Shown here piece by piece: positions 20,682 through 32,838 of a stretch of 64,000 nt of DNA. Source of the stretch: Primulina eburnea (taxonomy: Eukaryota > Streptophyta > Magnoliopsida > Lamiales > Gesneriaceae); the NCBI RefSeq assembly GCF_022965805.1, contig NC_133106.1, positions 37,003,913 to 37,067,912 on the forward strand. Direction: 5' to 3'. The notes under the pieces are model-generated. The model did not search any database. It was not told the DNA's origin and saw only the letters and a list, made by a program, of their open reading frames with translations. Position 1 is the first letter of the stretch, and each line of letters opens with the position of its first letter. Both the position numbers and the translations under genes were made by a program.

Positions 20682-23411
20682 ATTTATCGATGATCGCAGT
20701 TCACGTGAATACTCCATCCATTCCAAAAGAATAATCTCTATCCGTTAATTATGCACACACTCAAACAATTCATTTGAAATGATTGTCATAAATTTAATAT
20801 CTCAATGATATCTAACTTACTACTATTAATTTTTAGTTCCACGAATTATAGTTATTCATGGGAAAAAAAGTATTGCCTGCTGACCGGATTCAGATTCAGA
20901 TTCGAGACCCGACCCACATCGCCCGGCCCGTAACTGAACAAGAGCCCACTTTGGCTGTAGTAATTCCCTCCGCATTGTTCAGTTTCTGGCTACACACACG
21001 AAAGTTGAATCGGTGGATTCTCTGTTTTCCCCCTTTTGGTGTGGGATTCCTTTGTATTGATTGTTTGAATGCATGTGATCGATCCGTTTCGATTCACCAT
21101 TTTTGTTCGCATTTCGGGAATCGTGGGATTCTTGATGCTGAGAAGAGTTGCGCCTCAATTATTCCTGGTTTGGAATTCAAGTATATTTGATGAATGAGAA
21201 GCTTATTTGTTTTATACAGTAGAATTTATTATCGTGCCGTCGTGGGGAATGTGAATTTAGATTGTTCCCACCGGCATTTAGCAGCTGGCTCTGTCTACCA
21301 TCCAATCTAGTAGTAATAAAGTTTGTACTCATGAAAGAAACAATGTTCTCAAAGGGGAAGTTTTTGTATATTATGCGCAAGAAAACATGATTTGACGTCA
21401 AGAATCTTTGATTAAAGTTATTCGCGTCTTGAATTGAATGATGAAATATCAGCACAGCTTTAAAGATTTCAAGCTAAGCTTCACATCTTGTATTCCATTA
21501 ACTATATTGAAGTAAGAGTTTCGTTTTTGTGGTCCAATGTTGTATCTTCTGAGTTCATATTTATAAACGATTTGTTTTTAGAGAATTCAGTATAACAGAA
21601 AATTTGAAACGGGGATCTGTTTCCTTTATGCATGTATGTTTTATAGAAGATGATGATAAGTGTGGTGGATGCGATCATATATGATTATAATTTTTTGCGC
21701 CTATTTCTATGACTCTCTTGTTGATCAATGTTAGTTTGTCCCAGTTTCATTCCATACTGATTGTAATGTTGGAAATTATCTATTTTGTTTTGTTTATGTG
21801 ACTCCCTGCAATGTTATGCTGTAAGCCTTTTACATTTTCTGGTTAGGCATAAATAAGTCTATGTCGAAAAAACATGTATGCAATTCTTGATTAATTAAAT
21901 GTTTACGTTTTTTAATGTCTAATCTGATATTTGTCACATTTGACTTTAATTTTCAGTGTTTGCCACCTAACTCAGATACTTGAAATTCAAGGTTCGAACC
22001 AACTGTTGTACAAAGGAGTTAATTGGTAGGTCAACGATACTTTGCAGGATTAAAATAAAGCGTAGTTTTTAGAGTGACCTAGGGATAATGTGATATTGCC
22101 TGAAGAACATATAGGTTTTGGAGGTTGAAGCCATGACATACCTACTTTTTTATTTCAAAACTCTATGTGTGTGAAATGTGCGTGTACAACTGTCGTTCAG
22201 TCACGTGAAAGTTGCTAACCTGTCACCCGTGTTGCTGTTATTTAAACACGTGTTCGTGCATGTGAAACGTGTCTTGTATGGAAACACGTGTATAACCCTA
22301 TATCTTGCTTTTCATGTGCAGACTGTGAGGGAAAGTGTTCGCCGAATGAGTTCATCGAAAAAATCGAGAGGGTACTGGTTTCAAGGGTACGGTGAGCGGC
22401 AGCCAAGAAACCTTGATAGTAGAAGGATCTGCTGTGGTGCTGGGTGTCTGAATGTAGGATGGTAGTATAAAAGAGGAAATAAGGGGATAAAGGAAGAAGT
22501 AATTATAAGGAAAGAAAAAAAGAGAGTGCCATCGAAGATAGTAGGAAAAGAGAAGAACCGGAGAAGATTCAAAAGATTTTCTGCCAGCATTGCCACTTGT
22601 GAGTGCATTTCTTTTAAATCTTGGAAGATAGTTTGTGTTTCTAATTAACACGTATTTGATCACCTATGCTTATTAAAATTTTATTGCTTCATGTAAATTT
22701 ATTTCGAGGTAAGATTATTTTCGAATTCTTGTAATCTTAATTGGTTAAATTGACATGACAGAATGGTTAAACAGTGAATTAAAAAAGCCCACTTGCTAGT
22801 TATTAGATTGACATTGTCTCTGCTTCACTCACACATGCATGCTCATTCTAGAAAAAATAATTTTTTTTGCATGTTCTTCAAGAGCAGAAATGAAATTTAT
22901 CATGGCAAGTTGGATTCAACAAGAATGCGACCCGTGATTATATGTTTGAAGAAAAAACGTCACAAGAATTACCATTATTTTACTTATATAATAACGTGTC
23001 TGAAAATTCAGTTTTCTTCTTTAATGTCCTGTATTACAATGCAAATGCCTTATACCCATAATAAAATTCTGGAATGTTTGTTTAACAAGTTCATGACTCT
23101 GTCGAGATTAAAATTTCTTTGTTTTATAACAAAATTTGCCCAGTGTTCGAGTTAATATCTACCGTGGAGGTTTGACATATTAATGAAAAGTCTTCTTTAT
23201 TAGAATCATGTGTAATGAACATTTCATACTTTTTTGCAGGAAAATCATCATAATATTTTCTTAAGCAAAACAGAGCTAATGGATTGCTACATTTCCAATG
23301 CAAATCAAGAAATAGGATGTATACGATAGAAGCAGTAATTGACAGCTCCATTTAAGAGAAGCTGCAGTACCCTTAGCGAGGCATAAAATATCCTCGATAT
23401 CTCTCCCCTCT
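20682..23411. other. Intergenic region, no gene assigned
   Basis: A moderately GC-rich stretch at 20870-21190 reads like the first exon or leader of a transcript, but its frame (110 codons) resembles no family I know. At 22202-22290 three CACGTG boxes lie within 90 bp. A 39-codon frame at 22346-22465 (MSSSKKSRGYW...) follows them and is not recognised. The rest is AT-rich. A non-coding or fast-evolving short transcript cannot be excluded. Confidence 0.4.
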
Positions 23412-24900
23412 TTGTTTACAATCTGGAGTTTCTCGCACATGGATACGATCCAAAAGCATTTTAAGTCTATTGAAAAAGTACCAGCAAATGAAATACCCCC
23501 GGATGATGATGGTCGAGATGGTGATGAAATGGATAGAATAAGCGATATGCCCAATGAAATCCTCTGTCACATCCTATCGTTCCTGCCCACAAAATATGCG
23601 GTTGCCACCTCTATCCTCTCCACCAAATGGAAAAATCTACTCCCTTTCATACCAAATCTTAGACTCCACCTGGATGACTCGTTATTATTAAATCAACAAT
23701 CACCCTCCAGCACCAATCTGATCAGTTTTATGAATTTTGTTAATAGATTATTAAATGTCACTTTGTCTGACGTTCCTTCTATCAATGCCTTCTGTCTGAT
23801 TTGTCAAAACTTGAGTGATGGGTTATGCATTTCCAATTGGGTTAGTGCTGCTATTTGTCTTAATGCCAAGAGGATTGATCTCCGGGTCCGTCATCTTAAG
23901 AATGCCAATGCTTTGTTCGACAGTCTTTATGGGTGCAAGATAGTGTCTCTGAATCTCTTCCTATACTTTGTTGACCATAATCTTGAATGCAGGTTCAATC
24001 TACCGAACCTTAAAATACTCTCCATTCAATTCATGAAATATAAGGAATCAAATGTTCTTCTGGAAGGCTGTCCAATGCTCGAGTATTTGTTGGTATATAA
24101 TTGCTATTGTTACCCTGGAGACATACTTAGGATCTGCATTCCTTCCCTTAAAGTTTTGAAATTAGTTAATGACTTTTACTGTCTTGAGGGTAAAATCGAG
24201 CTTGAAGCTCCAAAGCTTGAAGAGTTGAACTATCGTGGGTTCTTGGCAAATCGTTATTTGGCAAAAAACCTGAAATGTCTTCAGATAGCTCAGCTAGATC
24301 TTGATCAAAGTATCAGCCAATATCCATTCGAGTTCAATGAACATGCTTCTGAGCTGATAAAAGTCTGCTCGAATGTCGTGAAGTTGTTCTTGTCAGAAAA
24401 GATCATCATAGTGAGATTCTATCTTCTTGACACGAATGAATGCTCATTCATTTTACACTTGCCCTTGTAAAAGATGGATCTGTTTATATGCTCATCATTT
24501 CATGCAGATGTTGCAACATTTGCCTCATCTACTGCCCCGGTTTCCTAATCTTGTCACTTTGGCTGTAAAAAATTTGAATTCTAGTGGATGGGAACTGCTA
24601 CCCAGCTTACTTGAGTGTGCACCCAATCTCAAGAATTTGCTTATTAAAGATGTATGAGTAGTGGCCGTGATGGTTAATTCAATATCATCGTTTTCAGTTT
24701 GTTAGTAGACTCATATTATTAATATTTTTTCTTTTTGTACGTAGGGTTTTGACATGGAATGCTTTGAAATTTTCAAGGATTCCCTACCGGAATCATTGTC
24801 CATTAACTTGTCACAACAGGGAGAAAAAGGTTTTCTTCTGGAGATCTGTAGGGAACCAAGAACCATTGAGCCAGATAAGATAACGGGGAATCTCGTTTGA
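23412..24900 (+). CDS. F-box/LRR protein (FBD-type F-box family)
   Basis: Exons 23412-24410, 24508-24651 and 24745-24900 join to 432 aa. The F-box is at residues about 41-80 (DRISDMPNEILCHILSFLPTK, continuing into a K-W-K-N-L block) and would bind Skp1/ASK in an SCF ubiquitin ligase. Irregular leucine-rich repeats follow (CRFNLPNLKILSIQF, LLEGCPMLEYLLVYN, IPSLKVLKLV, APKLEELNYRG), the usual substrate-binding part. The second exon (FPNLVTLAVKNL...LPSLLECAPNLKNLLIKD) is the typical entry to an FBD domain, but the third exon does not continue into a clear FBD consensus and ends in GNLV. A second ATG at 23439 would shorten the protein by 9 residues. The substrate is unknown. A diverged or shortened C-terminus is possible. 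Confidence 0.8.
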
Positions 24901-26904
24901 TAGGGAAAAACAAAGAGAAAGGTATGAGAGAAACACTAATCGTTAGTAATTGTGACACCCCAATTCTCTTGACTGGGAAGAGACAATAAGGGCACTTCTA
25001 TACTTCCTCCATTGGATGGATAGGGAAGGGTGCCTTTTTTTCACGCTGTCGAAAAATTCACAGGGTTATATTCACAACACTCGGTGAAAGTCCTCTGATG
25101 ACTTAGTCGATACTAGTTTTCGTTCTTCAAATTGCGTTGCAAAAGGACGAAATGTCAGATGCAATCTTTTTCAGTCTGATTATATCATATTTCGTTCAAT
25201 AAATTTGTGATTAAATAAAACAAGAAACATTAGATGCAATTATTTTTAATATGTGTAATGGCTTAGACTGTTAGCATTTCTAACAGGTGCATTCATTGTT
25301 ATATCTACTTATTTCTATTGTGTTTTCTTGTAGCATTTCCCAGTAGGAAATAAGCCATATCTAGAAGCATAGCTCAAGAAACCCGGGAGACTGAGTGTAA
25401 AAGCTCAATTTCAATGCGGAGGAACGAGAAATATTGAGTATGAAGGGGTACAGTATGGAACAAGAAGTGTGAGTGATCGGTGATCCTTGAACATCAAACT
25501 TTCTTTTTGCTTTTTATTGCAGCTGAATGACCTCCCATCTCCTGTGTGTACAAACTCTACATGTTTAGTACCTGCACTCTTTTTGGTGTGACTCTTTTCA
25601 TTCCATAAAATGCTGTCACTTTGCTATTTTAGCGTGTTCATCATTTGCTTTTTTTCAATTTCTTCAACGTAATCTTTTGTTTCCTGTCATACCAGTCCCT
25701 CTGTATGAAAAGTTAAATTGTTATTGCATTAGTGGCTTAATGGATTTCTAAAATATCCGTTGTTTAGATAATATAATATTGATTTTGATATTTAAAATAA
25801 TAACATTTCATGCACATATTTAAGCAAGACACATACATAACATGTGTATTGCTCATCTTAGCTCTCATATGGTACAATGATATTGACGATTAATGAAATA
25901 GGACCCAATTGAATCTTGACAAATGTTGCATTTGAATTCAACACAAAGGTTCTACAAATCACAAACCCAATTAAATTTTTTGAACATAAATGCCCCAGGA
26001 CTTAGAGATGCAACTGGTAAGACACTTTTCAAATTGTACGGGTAAATTATATTTTTTGAAAATATACAGGTATTCTTTTTTATTTGTAAAGATTACGGTA
26101 TTATTTTTTTTTGATCTATGAAATATTTGATTACCATAATAATAATAATAATCAAATGGGATATGTTCTTCAAGCCCAGGTGGAAGGTTGGGTGAAGCAA
26201 GAGTGCGCTTGTAATATTTTATTTTTATTTGAAAGGAACCAAGAATCAGGCGGCAAGCCAAATTTATTTATTTATTTTATTTCAATTCCTAATTGCAGTA
26301 TCTGAATTTGGAATTTCATTGGACTTGTGAGGATCCCTTCCGCGTTATAATATATTTTATCATTGGTATGTTTGTGAAAAATAAATAATTAATATACCAA
26401 TTTAGTTATTGGTAATGATAATTTAGGAAATTCAAAAAATGTATCAAAGGCCCGTTGTGGAATAAGATAAACCTCGGTCCATTCCATGTTCATTGGATCA
26501 ATTGGGCCCATCTTTTCACTCTTGATTCCATAGCCCACTTAAAACTGGGCCTATTTAATTACGGCCAACTAAAGACCTTTTAAAATCTCCTGAATCCAGC
26601 CCGTTATTATTTTCTTTATATTATCTTTATTGGTGGCCACCGTCCTATCCCCTACCAGTATAAATACCAATGCTTGCAACCCATGGCAGCATTTGTGTTG
26701 AAACGTTAATAAAAGGACATCTCTGACCCAAAGCCAGATTGGAATCCCTATCCACCCCCCTTAACCGTAACCCTGATTCCCGATTCTCGTATACTTCGAT
26801 TCATTCGTCACTTTGAGTTTTGAATTCTCCTCATTTCTGCTGCTGCTTTTCTTTTTCTTTTCTTAAACGATAATATATTGGATTGAAATCCGATTGTGTA
26901 AATA
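24901..26904. other. Intergenic region with CUE gene promoter
   Basis: It holds the 3' end of the F-box gene and then AT-rich sequence with no supported gene. A short (TAA)n-like tract lies near 26135-26152. The last 250 bp is the promoter and leader of the CUE gene, with a TATA box at 26659 and pyrimidine-rich leader sequence. Confidence 0.5.
26659..26666 (+). promoter_or_regulatory. TATA box of the CUE-domain gene
   Basis: TATAAATA is found 246 bp before the ATG, followed by a leader rich in C and CT runs. It is the best core-promoter match near this start. Confidence 0.55.
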
Positions 26905-29900
26905 ATGTCTGCTATTGTTTGTGGGAAGAGATCGTTCTTCGAGGATACCGATTCTGTAGCGACATCGCCAACTTCTGCTTCGCCACCGGTTTACAAGAAG
27001 TTCCGATGCTCTTCGGCCACGTCTCCTGTTAGATTCTCTTACTCACCTCCTATTTCTCCTGTTCCATTTGATCAGCTCAAGGCTTTGTTTCCTGATATGG
27101 AAACTCAGGTATGCTTTTTTCTGTTATTTTTTAGGTGCTATGTTCTCATGGTGGAGGGGTTTTTTTTTTTTTTGAATCCATGATTTGCTGTATGAGTATC
27201 TGTTGTGTTTATTAGTTGATTTGTTATTTGCTACAAAACATTGATTTTGTTCGATTGTTTTTCAGGCGTTGAGTTCACCGTTTAGAATGTTGTCTAAATT
27301 TCGATCAATTTTTATCAAGTGTTCTTTTGCTTCTATTGATTTTAGCATTGCTATATACTACTATCTCGGAAATCAGAATAATTTTATGAAGTATCTTTTA
27401 GCAATTTTGCTTGTATTTGTTTTCATGTTTGCAGCAGGGTCTAGCATCCTTTTTTCCCTTACCAAATGTGCAGTTTTTTGGATTCTTGAAAAATGAAGTT
27501 TGCAAATATTTTTTGTGTATCTTTAAGCTTCATTGATAAAATTGATCACGCTATTTCCCTAGCTGATATGTTTAACCCCGGGTGTTTGAATGTTCGAACA
27601 CTAGTTTTCTTCCTCATATGTTTTAAGTGTGCTTATTTGACAAAATATTTTCAGCTTATTGAGAATGCCTTGGAAAAGTATGGTGATGACTTAGATTCTG
27701 CTGTTAAGAGCCTTCACGAGCTTCGTCTTGTATACAAGGGCAACTTGGGCTCCACTTCTGAAGAAGATGCAAATTTTCAAAATGGTATGTCTGCTCTGTT
27801 TGTGTTCATGATATATCATGTGTTTTGTTTCAAGATCTCGTATTTCTATGCATAGTTACCATGTATGTTTGATGTTCCTTTGTGTTTTAGATGAGATCAT
27901 TGTATTGATTGTCCTGCTCATTGCAAATCAAATAAGTTATGGAAAGTATGTGATTACAACGTTGGAAAAACCCTAGTTTCAAAGGATTGTTAACTTGATT
28001 TTCCATTACATAGCATGAATGATCCGTCCAAATACTATTTGGATCATAAGTAGGTTGCAGGTAATTGCTTGTTAAAATTGCGTAACATTGATGGGGATTC
28101 TGGAATACTTCTGTTATTGCTACAGAATATTTACATGGTCTTGTATCAGCTTAGTCATATAATGGTGTGGTGGTAAAAAAATATATGCTAAGATTATGTG
28201 GTTGATGAACCTTATCATATTGATAGAAGTGGATAGAAGTGTACTTTTTGAGGTTGTGAACCAAGCATAGCACATTTTGATTCTTCGTTGCAGCTCAACA
28301 AGAATGATGGACATACCCATGCTTTGTTATTTTTACGCTGTATTTACAAAACCATTTTTCACTCTATGACATGGTATTTTTTTTTCAGGCAGAATTTAGT
28401 TCCTCTAGAAATATTTTTGGTGTTTGATGCCTTTCTCCCTGATTATCAATCACTTTATTTTATTTCATGTTTGCTCTTCATGCTTATTTGCTCTTTGATT
28501 ATTGAATAGATTCTGAGTTCTTTTACTTTAATAAATTAAATTAAATAATTTGAAAAAATGCTTTTATATAATGTACAGATGATACACCAACTGAAGGGGA
28601 TCCATTCCCTGTGGAGGAGCCTAAAGTTCAAAACCACCTTCCTGTAGATGGTGCTGGATGGGTGGACTTTTTTGTTCGGGAGATGATAAGCTCAACTAGC
28701 ATAGATGATGCTAGAACCCGGGCAGCTAGAGTATTGGAGAGTCTGGAGAAATCTATCAGCGCTCGGGCTGGTGTTGAAGCAGCTCAAAATTTCCTTAAGG
28801 TCTGTATCATTTCCTCTCTTATAAATATATAGCAATGCTAAATGTGTCGGATGACGAAAAAAATGTTATGATATCATTGCTATCTACTCTTTGAGGTTTT
28901 CTGAGTTTTAAGATATAACTGATCAAAGTGCTATTGCTTTCCTTTCGATGAGCCTTAGTACCATAGACATCCATGGCTGTTTTGTCTGCTAAAAGATGGC
29001 ATCTTATCTTCATGCTCGATTGGTTGATCTAAAATGTTTTTGCTGTTGTCAAACACTTTTTCCATGCATGAATTTTTTTCAATGTTGTAAATGAGTGGTA
29101 GCGGGGCAGTCTACGGCCCAGATGGTGGAATTTTTTTAAGTAATTTTTTTATAGATAATCATATAAAATCATGCAATATAATCACAAATAGTCATACTTT
29201 TTTTTATGTAAGATGTGTAATTAAATAATGTTTAAACATAAACTAGCTTCATACAATATAATTTTTAGATACTGTGCAAATAAATATATAAACTCATCAT
29301 CGGATGCTTTAAAACATGCTTCAACTTGTTCTACAATACCTGCAATATGATGTTTCATTTTATAAACTCCTCCTTTTATATGTCTATTATACAACTTGCT
29401 TGTGATCCAATCTCTTTTCTCTTTATTATACAACATCTCATATTCCCAAACAATATCGTTAGACTTTGGTTTAAATTCCAACTTCAGTTGTTTATCATTT
29501 TCCGTCATTAATCTTCAATAATAAATCAATAATAATAGGGAAAAAATACAAATTTGATTTTTGAAATCACAAAATCTGAAATATTATTAAAAAAATATGT
29601 TAAATAATAAATATGCAATACCTAACCTAAAGCTTCTTGCCCTGCCGGTGTCGGCGGAGAGTTTGTGTGGTGGGCTTAGTGGTTGATAGTGAGAAGGAGT
29701 GGTAACCAAAAGTTAAAAAAAAGTAGGGTGTGATTTAAATAAATAGGATTCTGAGTTTTAAAATTAGTTGATTTTGACTAGGTTTTTAAAATTTGTTGAC
29801 TACAATTTTAAAATGTTGACTGCCTCACCTAGCCCGCCTGCTCGCTTCCTGGCCCGCCTCCACCCACCTTGACCGCCTGCCCACCGCTGTATAGTTTGGA

Positions 29901-30786
29901 CCGCTTAAAACAGCCGCTTCATGCATAGGCGGGATGGTCGAGGGCAGCCGCGTAGAACACTGATTTTTTTTATTGTTATATGGAAGCATGTGTTATCTAA
30001 GTTTTCAGGTATTTTTATGAATCCAGGAAAATATGATACTTAAGGAACAAATTGAGGCCCTTCTTCGAGAGAATGTCATCCTCAAACGAGCAGTAGCCAT
30101 CCAGCATGAACGTCAAAAAGAGCACGATGAGAGGAACCAGGAAGTGCAGCAATTGAAGCTGTTGGTGACTCAATATCAAGAGCAGCTGCGGACTCTTGAG
30201 GTCAATGCTGTAACTATATAATCTTTGGATATTAAGAAATTATATATCTGGAGTCTATAGATATTTAAAATTATCAGGCCATTTGCATAACCGACATCAT
30301 AATCGTTGCACATACCTTAATTTCAAATTAGTTGGGTATGTCCTTTTGTGCCCGTCTCCTCCACTTGAAATTAAAGGTTTCATTGAATCCCAATAAAGTT
30401 ATACCATGTTTTCTGACTTATTTTCATATTAATTTTGGTTATTCTCTCTTTATTTGAGTTTTACTGTCAGTGTGTGTCCTTCCTCACTGACTCATAGGTA
30501 TCCCTAGCTAGGGGTTATGTTGAATGTATACAAACCATCTGATGCAGCTGTAATAATCTAATCTTCTACTGGCAAATGTACATGCCAATTTATGGAAAAG
30601 GCTTAAGAACTTTCTTTAATCCCTGAAAAATTTAACAAGAATTAATTGCTTCTAAAGATACAGCCATCAGTAGAAATCCTGATTTAACCATTCTTGCAGG
30701 TGAACAATTATGCATTGAAACTGCATTTACGCCAGGCTGAGCAGAGCAACTCAATACCTGGGCATTTTCACCCAGACATATTTTAA
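26905..30786 (+). CDS. CUE-domain protein (ubiquitin-binding adaptor)
   Basis: Five exons, 26905-27108, 27655-27784, 28579-28799, 30027-30200 and 30700-30786, join in frame to 271 aa. The protein matches the plant 'ubiquitin system component Cue' family (At5g32440/At1g80040 type). Residues 1-55 are Ser/Pro-rich (SPTSASPPVYKKFRC). The CUE fold spans the exon 1/2 junction, about residues 57-100: FDQLKALFPDME then LIENALEKYGDDLDSAVKSL. Exon 3 carries GAGWVDFFVREM and a helical stretch. Exon 4 is a strong coiled coil (ILKEQIEALLRENVILKRAV), which suggests a dimer. CUE domains bind monoubiquitin; partners in plants are not known to me. Intron 3 (28800-30026) holds an 883-bp hAT element. An alternative acceptor at 30008 is less likely. 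Confidence 0.87.
29221..29508 (-). pseudogene. hAT transposase BED-domain relic
   Basis: This 95-codon frame reads DIVWEYEMLY...YNRHIKGGVYKMKHHIAG...VEACFKASDDE. It follows the BED zinc-finger pattern of plant hAT transposases (W-E-Y, then C-x2-C, GG-x-[FY]-x-[LM]-K-x-H, then C). The two zinc cysteines are lost: the segment before I-K-G-G reads LYNRH. Nothing of the catalytic or dimerisation domains follows, so it is a dead fragment of the element around it. Confidence 0.72.
29570..29668 (+). repeat. 99-bp exact repeat, unit 1 (inside the hAT relic)
   Basis: This segment is identical over 99 bases to 31198-31296 in the same orientation. It belongs to the interior of the hAT element, upstream of the BED relic. 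The match begins caaaatctgaaatatt and ends ggagagtttgtgt. Confidence 0.9.
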
Positions 30787-31197
30787 TGCTGTTAAGTTGG
30801 AAGTTAAGCTTTCAATCTATAGCAGACAGTTCGTCGGACACGTTGGATACTGATATTATATATTGTTATGCTTTCTTTTTCATCCCTTTTAAGTATAATA
30901 ATATAATGTCATTATACAAGTTGGAGGCCTTTTATTTCCGAGGATGGATCCCATTCGCTTTCCCTCACTTTGCTTTCGATCCCTTGTTTTTGGTCAAGGT
31001 TGAATGTGTAAACATCAAGGGGTTGAACTGCTGGAGATGAAGACCACCACTTACGACCTAAATTTTGCTCCTGTTGTACTTGTATTGATGTTTCATGTAT
31101 GTTATGTATTATCATTATGTATATGTATTCCGGAGATTCTGAAATGGTTGTGAGAATTGATGCATTCATTTTTATTTATATATATATATATATATAG

Positions 31198-31296
31198 CAA
31201 AATCTGAAATATTATTAAAAAAATATGTTAAATAATAAATATGCAATACCTAACCTAAAGCTTCTTGCCCTGCCGGTGTCGGCGGAGAGTTTGTGT
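31198..31296 (+). repeat. 99-bp exact repeat, unit 2 (behind the CUE gene)
   Basis: An exact copy of 29570-29668, sitting directly after a TA dinucleotide run (31178-31196). It has no hAT terminal repeats of its own, so it did not arrive as a whole element. The last base before divergence is t31296. Confidence 0.9.
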
Positions 31297-32700
31297 ATTT
31301 ATTATTGATAACATAAACTGTGATCACTATTGCCAGCCTTTTGTATGTGCTGAGAATCAACTTTGTGATTCTTTGAAAAAGTGTTGACATCTTTAAAAAG
31401 TTTTTTTCCTGTCTATTGATGGTAAGATTATTTGAGTTATTGTTTGGCTCTATTGATTAAATTATCTTTTATTATTCTCTAATTGCGCAATAGGACTTCC
31501 TAGTAATAGTGAGATCATTAGTGTTGCTTTCGAGGTAAAAATATTCCAAGATTAATCGCAATTAAAAATAAGATTAATTTGGATCAACTCATAACATCCA
31601 TGAAAGCGTCATTTAGTTGGTCACGGTTCTGTAAAAACCGTGGTTGTTTACCGTTGAAAGAAGTTGATATTTGTTATGTGGAATTTTTTCCACAAGAAGG
31701 CTCTTATCTACTCTACTCATGGTAATTAATTGGATTATATGTCACGCGCAGCATTTAGCTATCTGGTTTGGATCTCTTGATTTGATTCTTCGAATTGGCA
31801 TTGTGCTTTGATATTTCTATGTAGTTTTCCTTTATATCATATATATATATCGTTATGAAAAGATTATGATGATTACCTGCTGACTCAAAAATATCACGAA
31901 AGCGATAATTGATGTGAATTATGATATTATACATTATCCATTAATAAGCTAGTGTGATGCGGTTTACAATCATGTTCAGCTTATTAGATTTGTTATAAAT
32001 TTTGAATTTGCACAACATAAGTTTTAATGTACAATCGAGCAAGAAAAGTCGAAACAAGTTAATGAATCAAACTGGTAAATAATTATAACATAATATTTAA
32101 AGACTACGTTATTGTAAAATTTGAGCTAAAGTTAGACGATGCAACTATGATCAATCTCATCATTCGCACCCAACAACGTGAGACTTTGTTACACAAATCG
32201 AACTTTGTTCTTTTCTCGATGCCATGATACTAAGGCAGTCGATCAACGATGTCAGAAAAAACCGAATCTAATATATATATATTCACTCACCATTGATGAG
32301 AATGACGATTAATATTTTTAATATGAAATTAGCCTTTTTTGAAATTTATGGACGTTCATAGATTAGGTTATTTAAATATATTTTATTCAAACATTTTTTT
32401 AATATGAAAAACATACTTTAATGTAAAAATAACGTCGTTGAAAGTGAAATTCATATAACTATCTAAATTAGTGAAGAATATAGAGCCCACATGGAATTAG
32501 TATCTTTTCATTACTTGTTGAGGAAGTTTAGATGGAGATGGAAAATTCTCGGAGTCAAATAAAATAAATTAGAAAAAAACCTTTCAACGGTTGAGATCAC
32601 GTTATAGAGACTTGGGCTCAATGGACGGTCACAGATTAGGTTATTTGCCATCCCTATTTAATGGACATGCCCAATAGGCCGCCACCCAGCAAAAAGTCCG

Positions 32701-32838
32701 TTAGGGTTTTGGAGAGACTTGAAGCCCATCATCTTCTCGCTCTCCCTCCCTCCCTCCATCTCTTCAAAAATCTCCAGTCATTGGAAAAACCCTAAACCCT
32801 GCGTTTTCCGTCGCCTCGGATTTCATCCTGTTGTTGAG
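32701..32838 (+). promoter_or_regulatory. Non-coding first exon with two telo-boxes
   Basis: TTAGGGTTT (32701-32709) and AAACCCTAAACCCT (32787-32800) are telo-box motifs in opposite orientations, with a TCCC repeat between them. The stretch ends in a good donor, GTTGAG|gtgagt, at 32838/32839. Telo-boxes near plant transcription starts are known in growth- and translation-related genes. A leader intron to about 34571 would join this exon to the SLEEPER-like frame. The transcription start itself is inferred. Confidence 0.5.

Larger units (their letters stand above)
29080..29962 (-). mobile_element. Defective hAT element in intron 3 of the CUE gene, 883 bp
   Basis: The left end CAATGTTGTA and the right end, reversed, CAGTGTTCTA are near inverted repeats of the hAT CAGTGTT type. 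The flanks carry attttttt on both sides (29072-29079 and 29963-29970), an 8-bp duplication in a T-rich setting. The region next to the right end is GC-rich (repeated cccgcct/gcccgcc words), which is common in hAT subterminal regions. A transposase N-terminal relic lies inside on the minus strand. The host gene's splice sites are outside the element and look intact. Confidence 0.75.

Noticed and set aside
20858..21190. 110-codon frame MGKKVLPADR...
   Set aside because: Moderate GC content but no recognisable domain and no supported downstream exon; kept only as an intergenic note.
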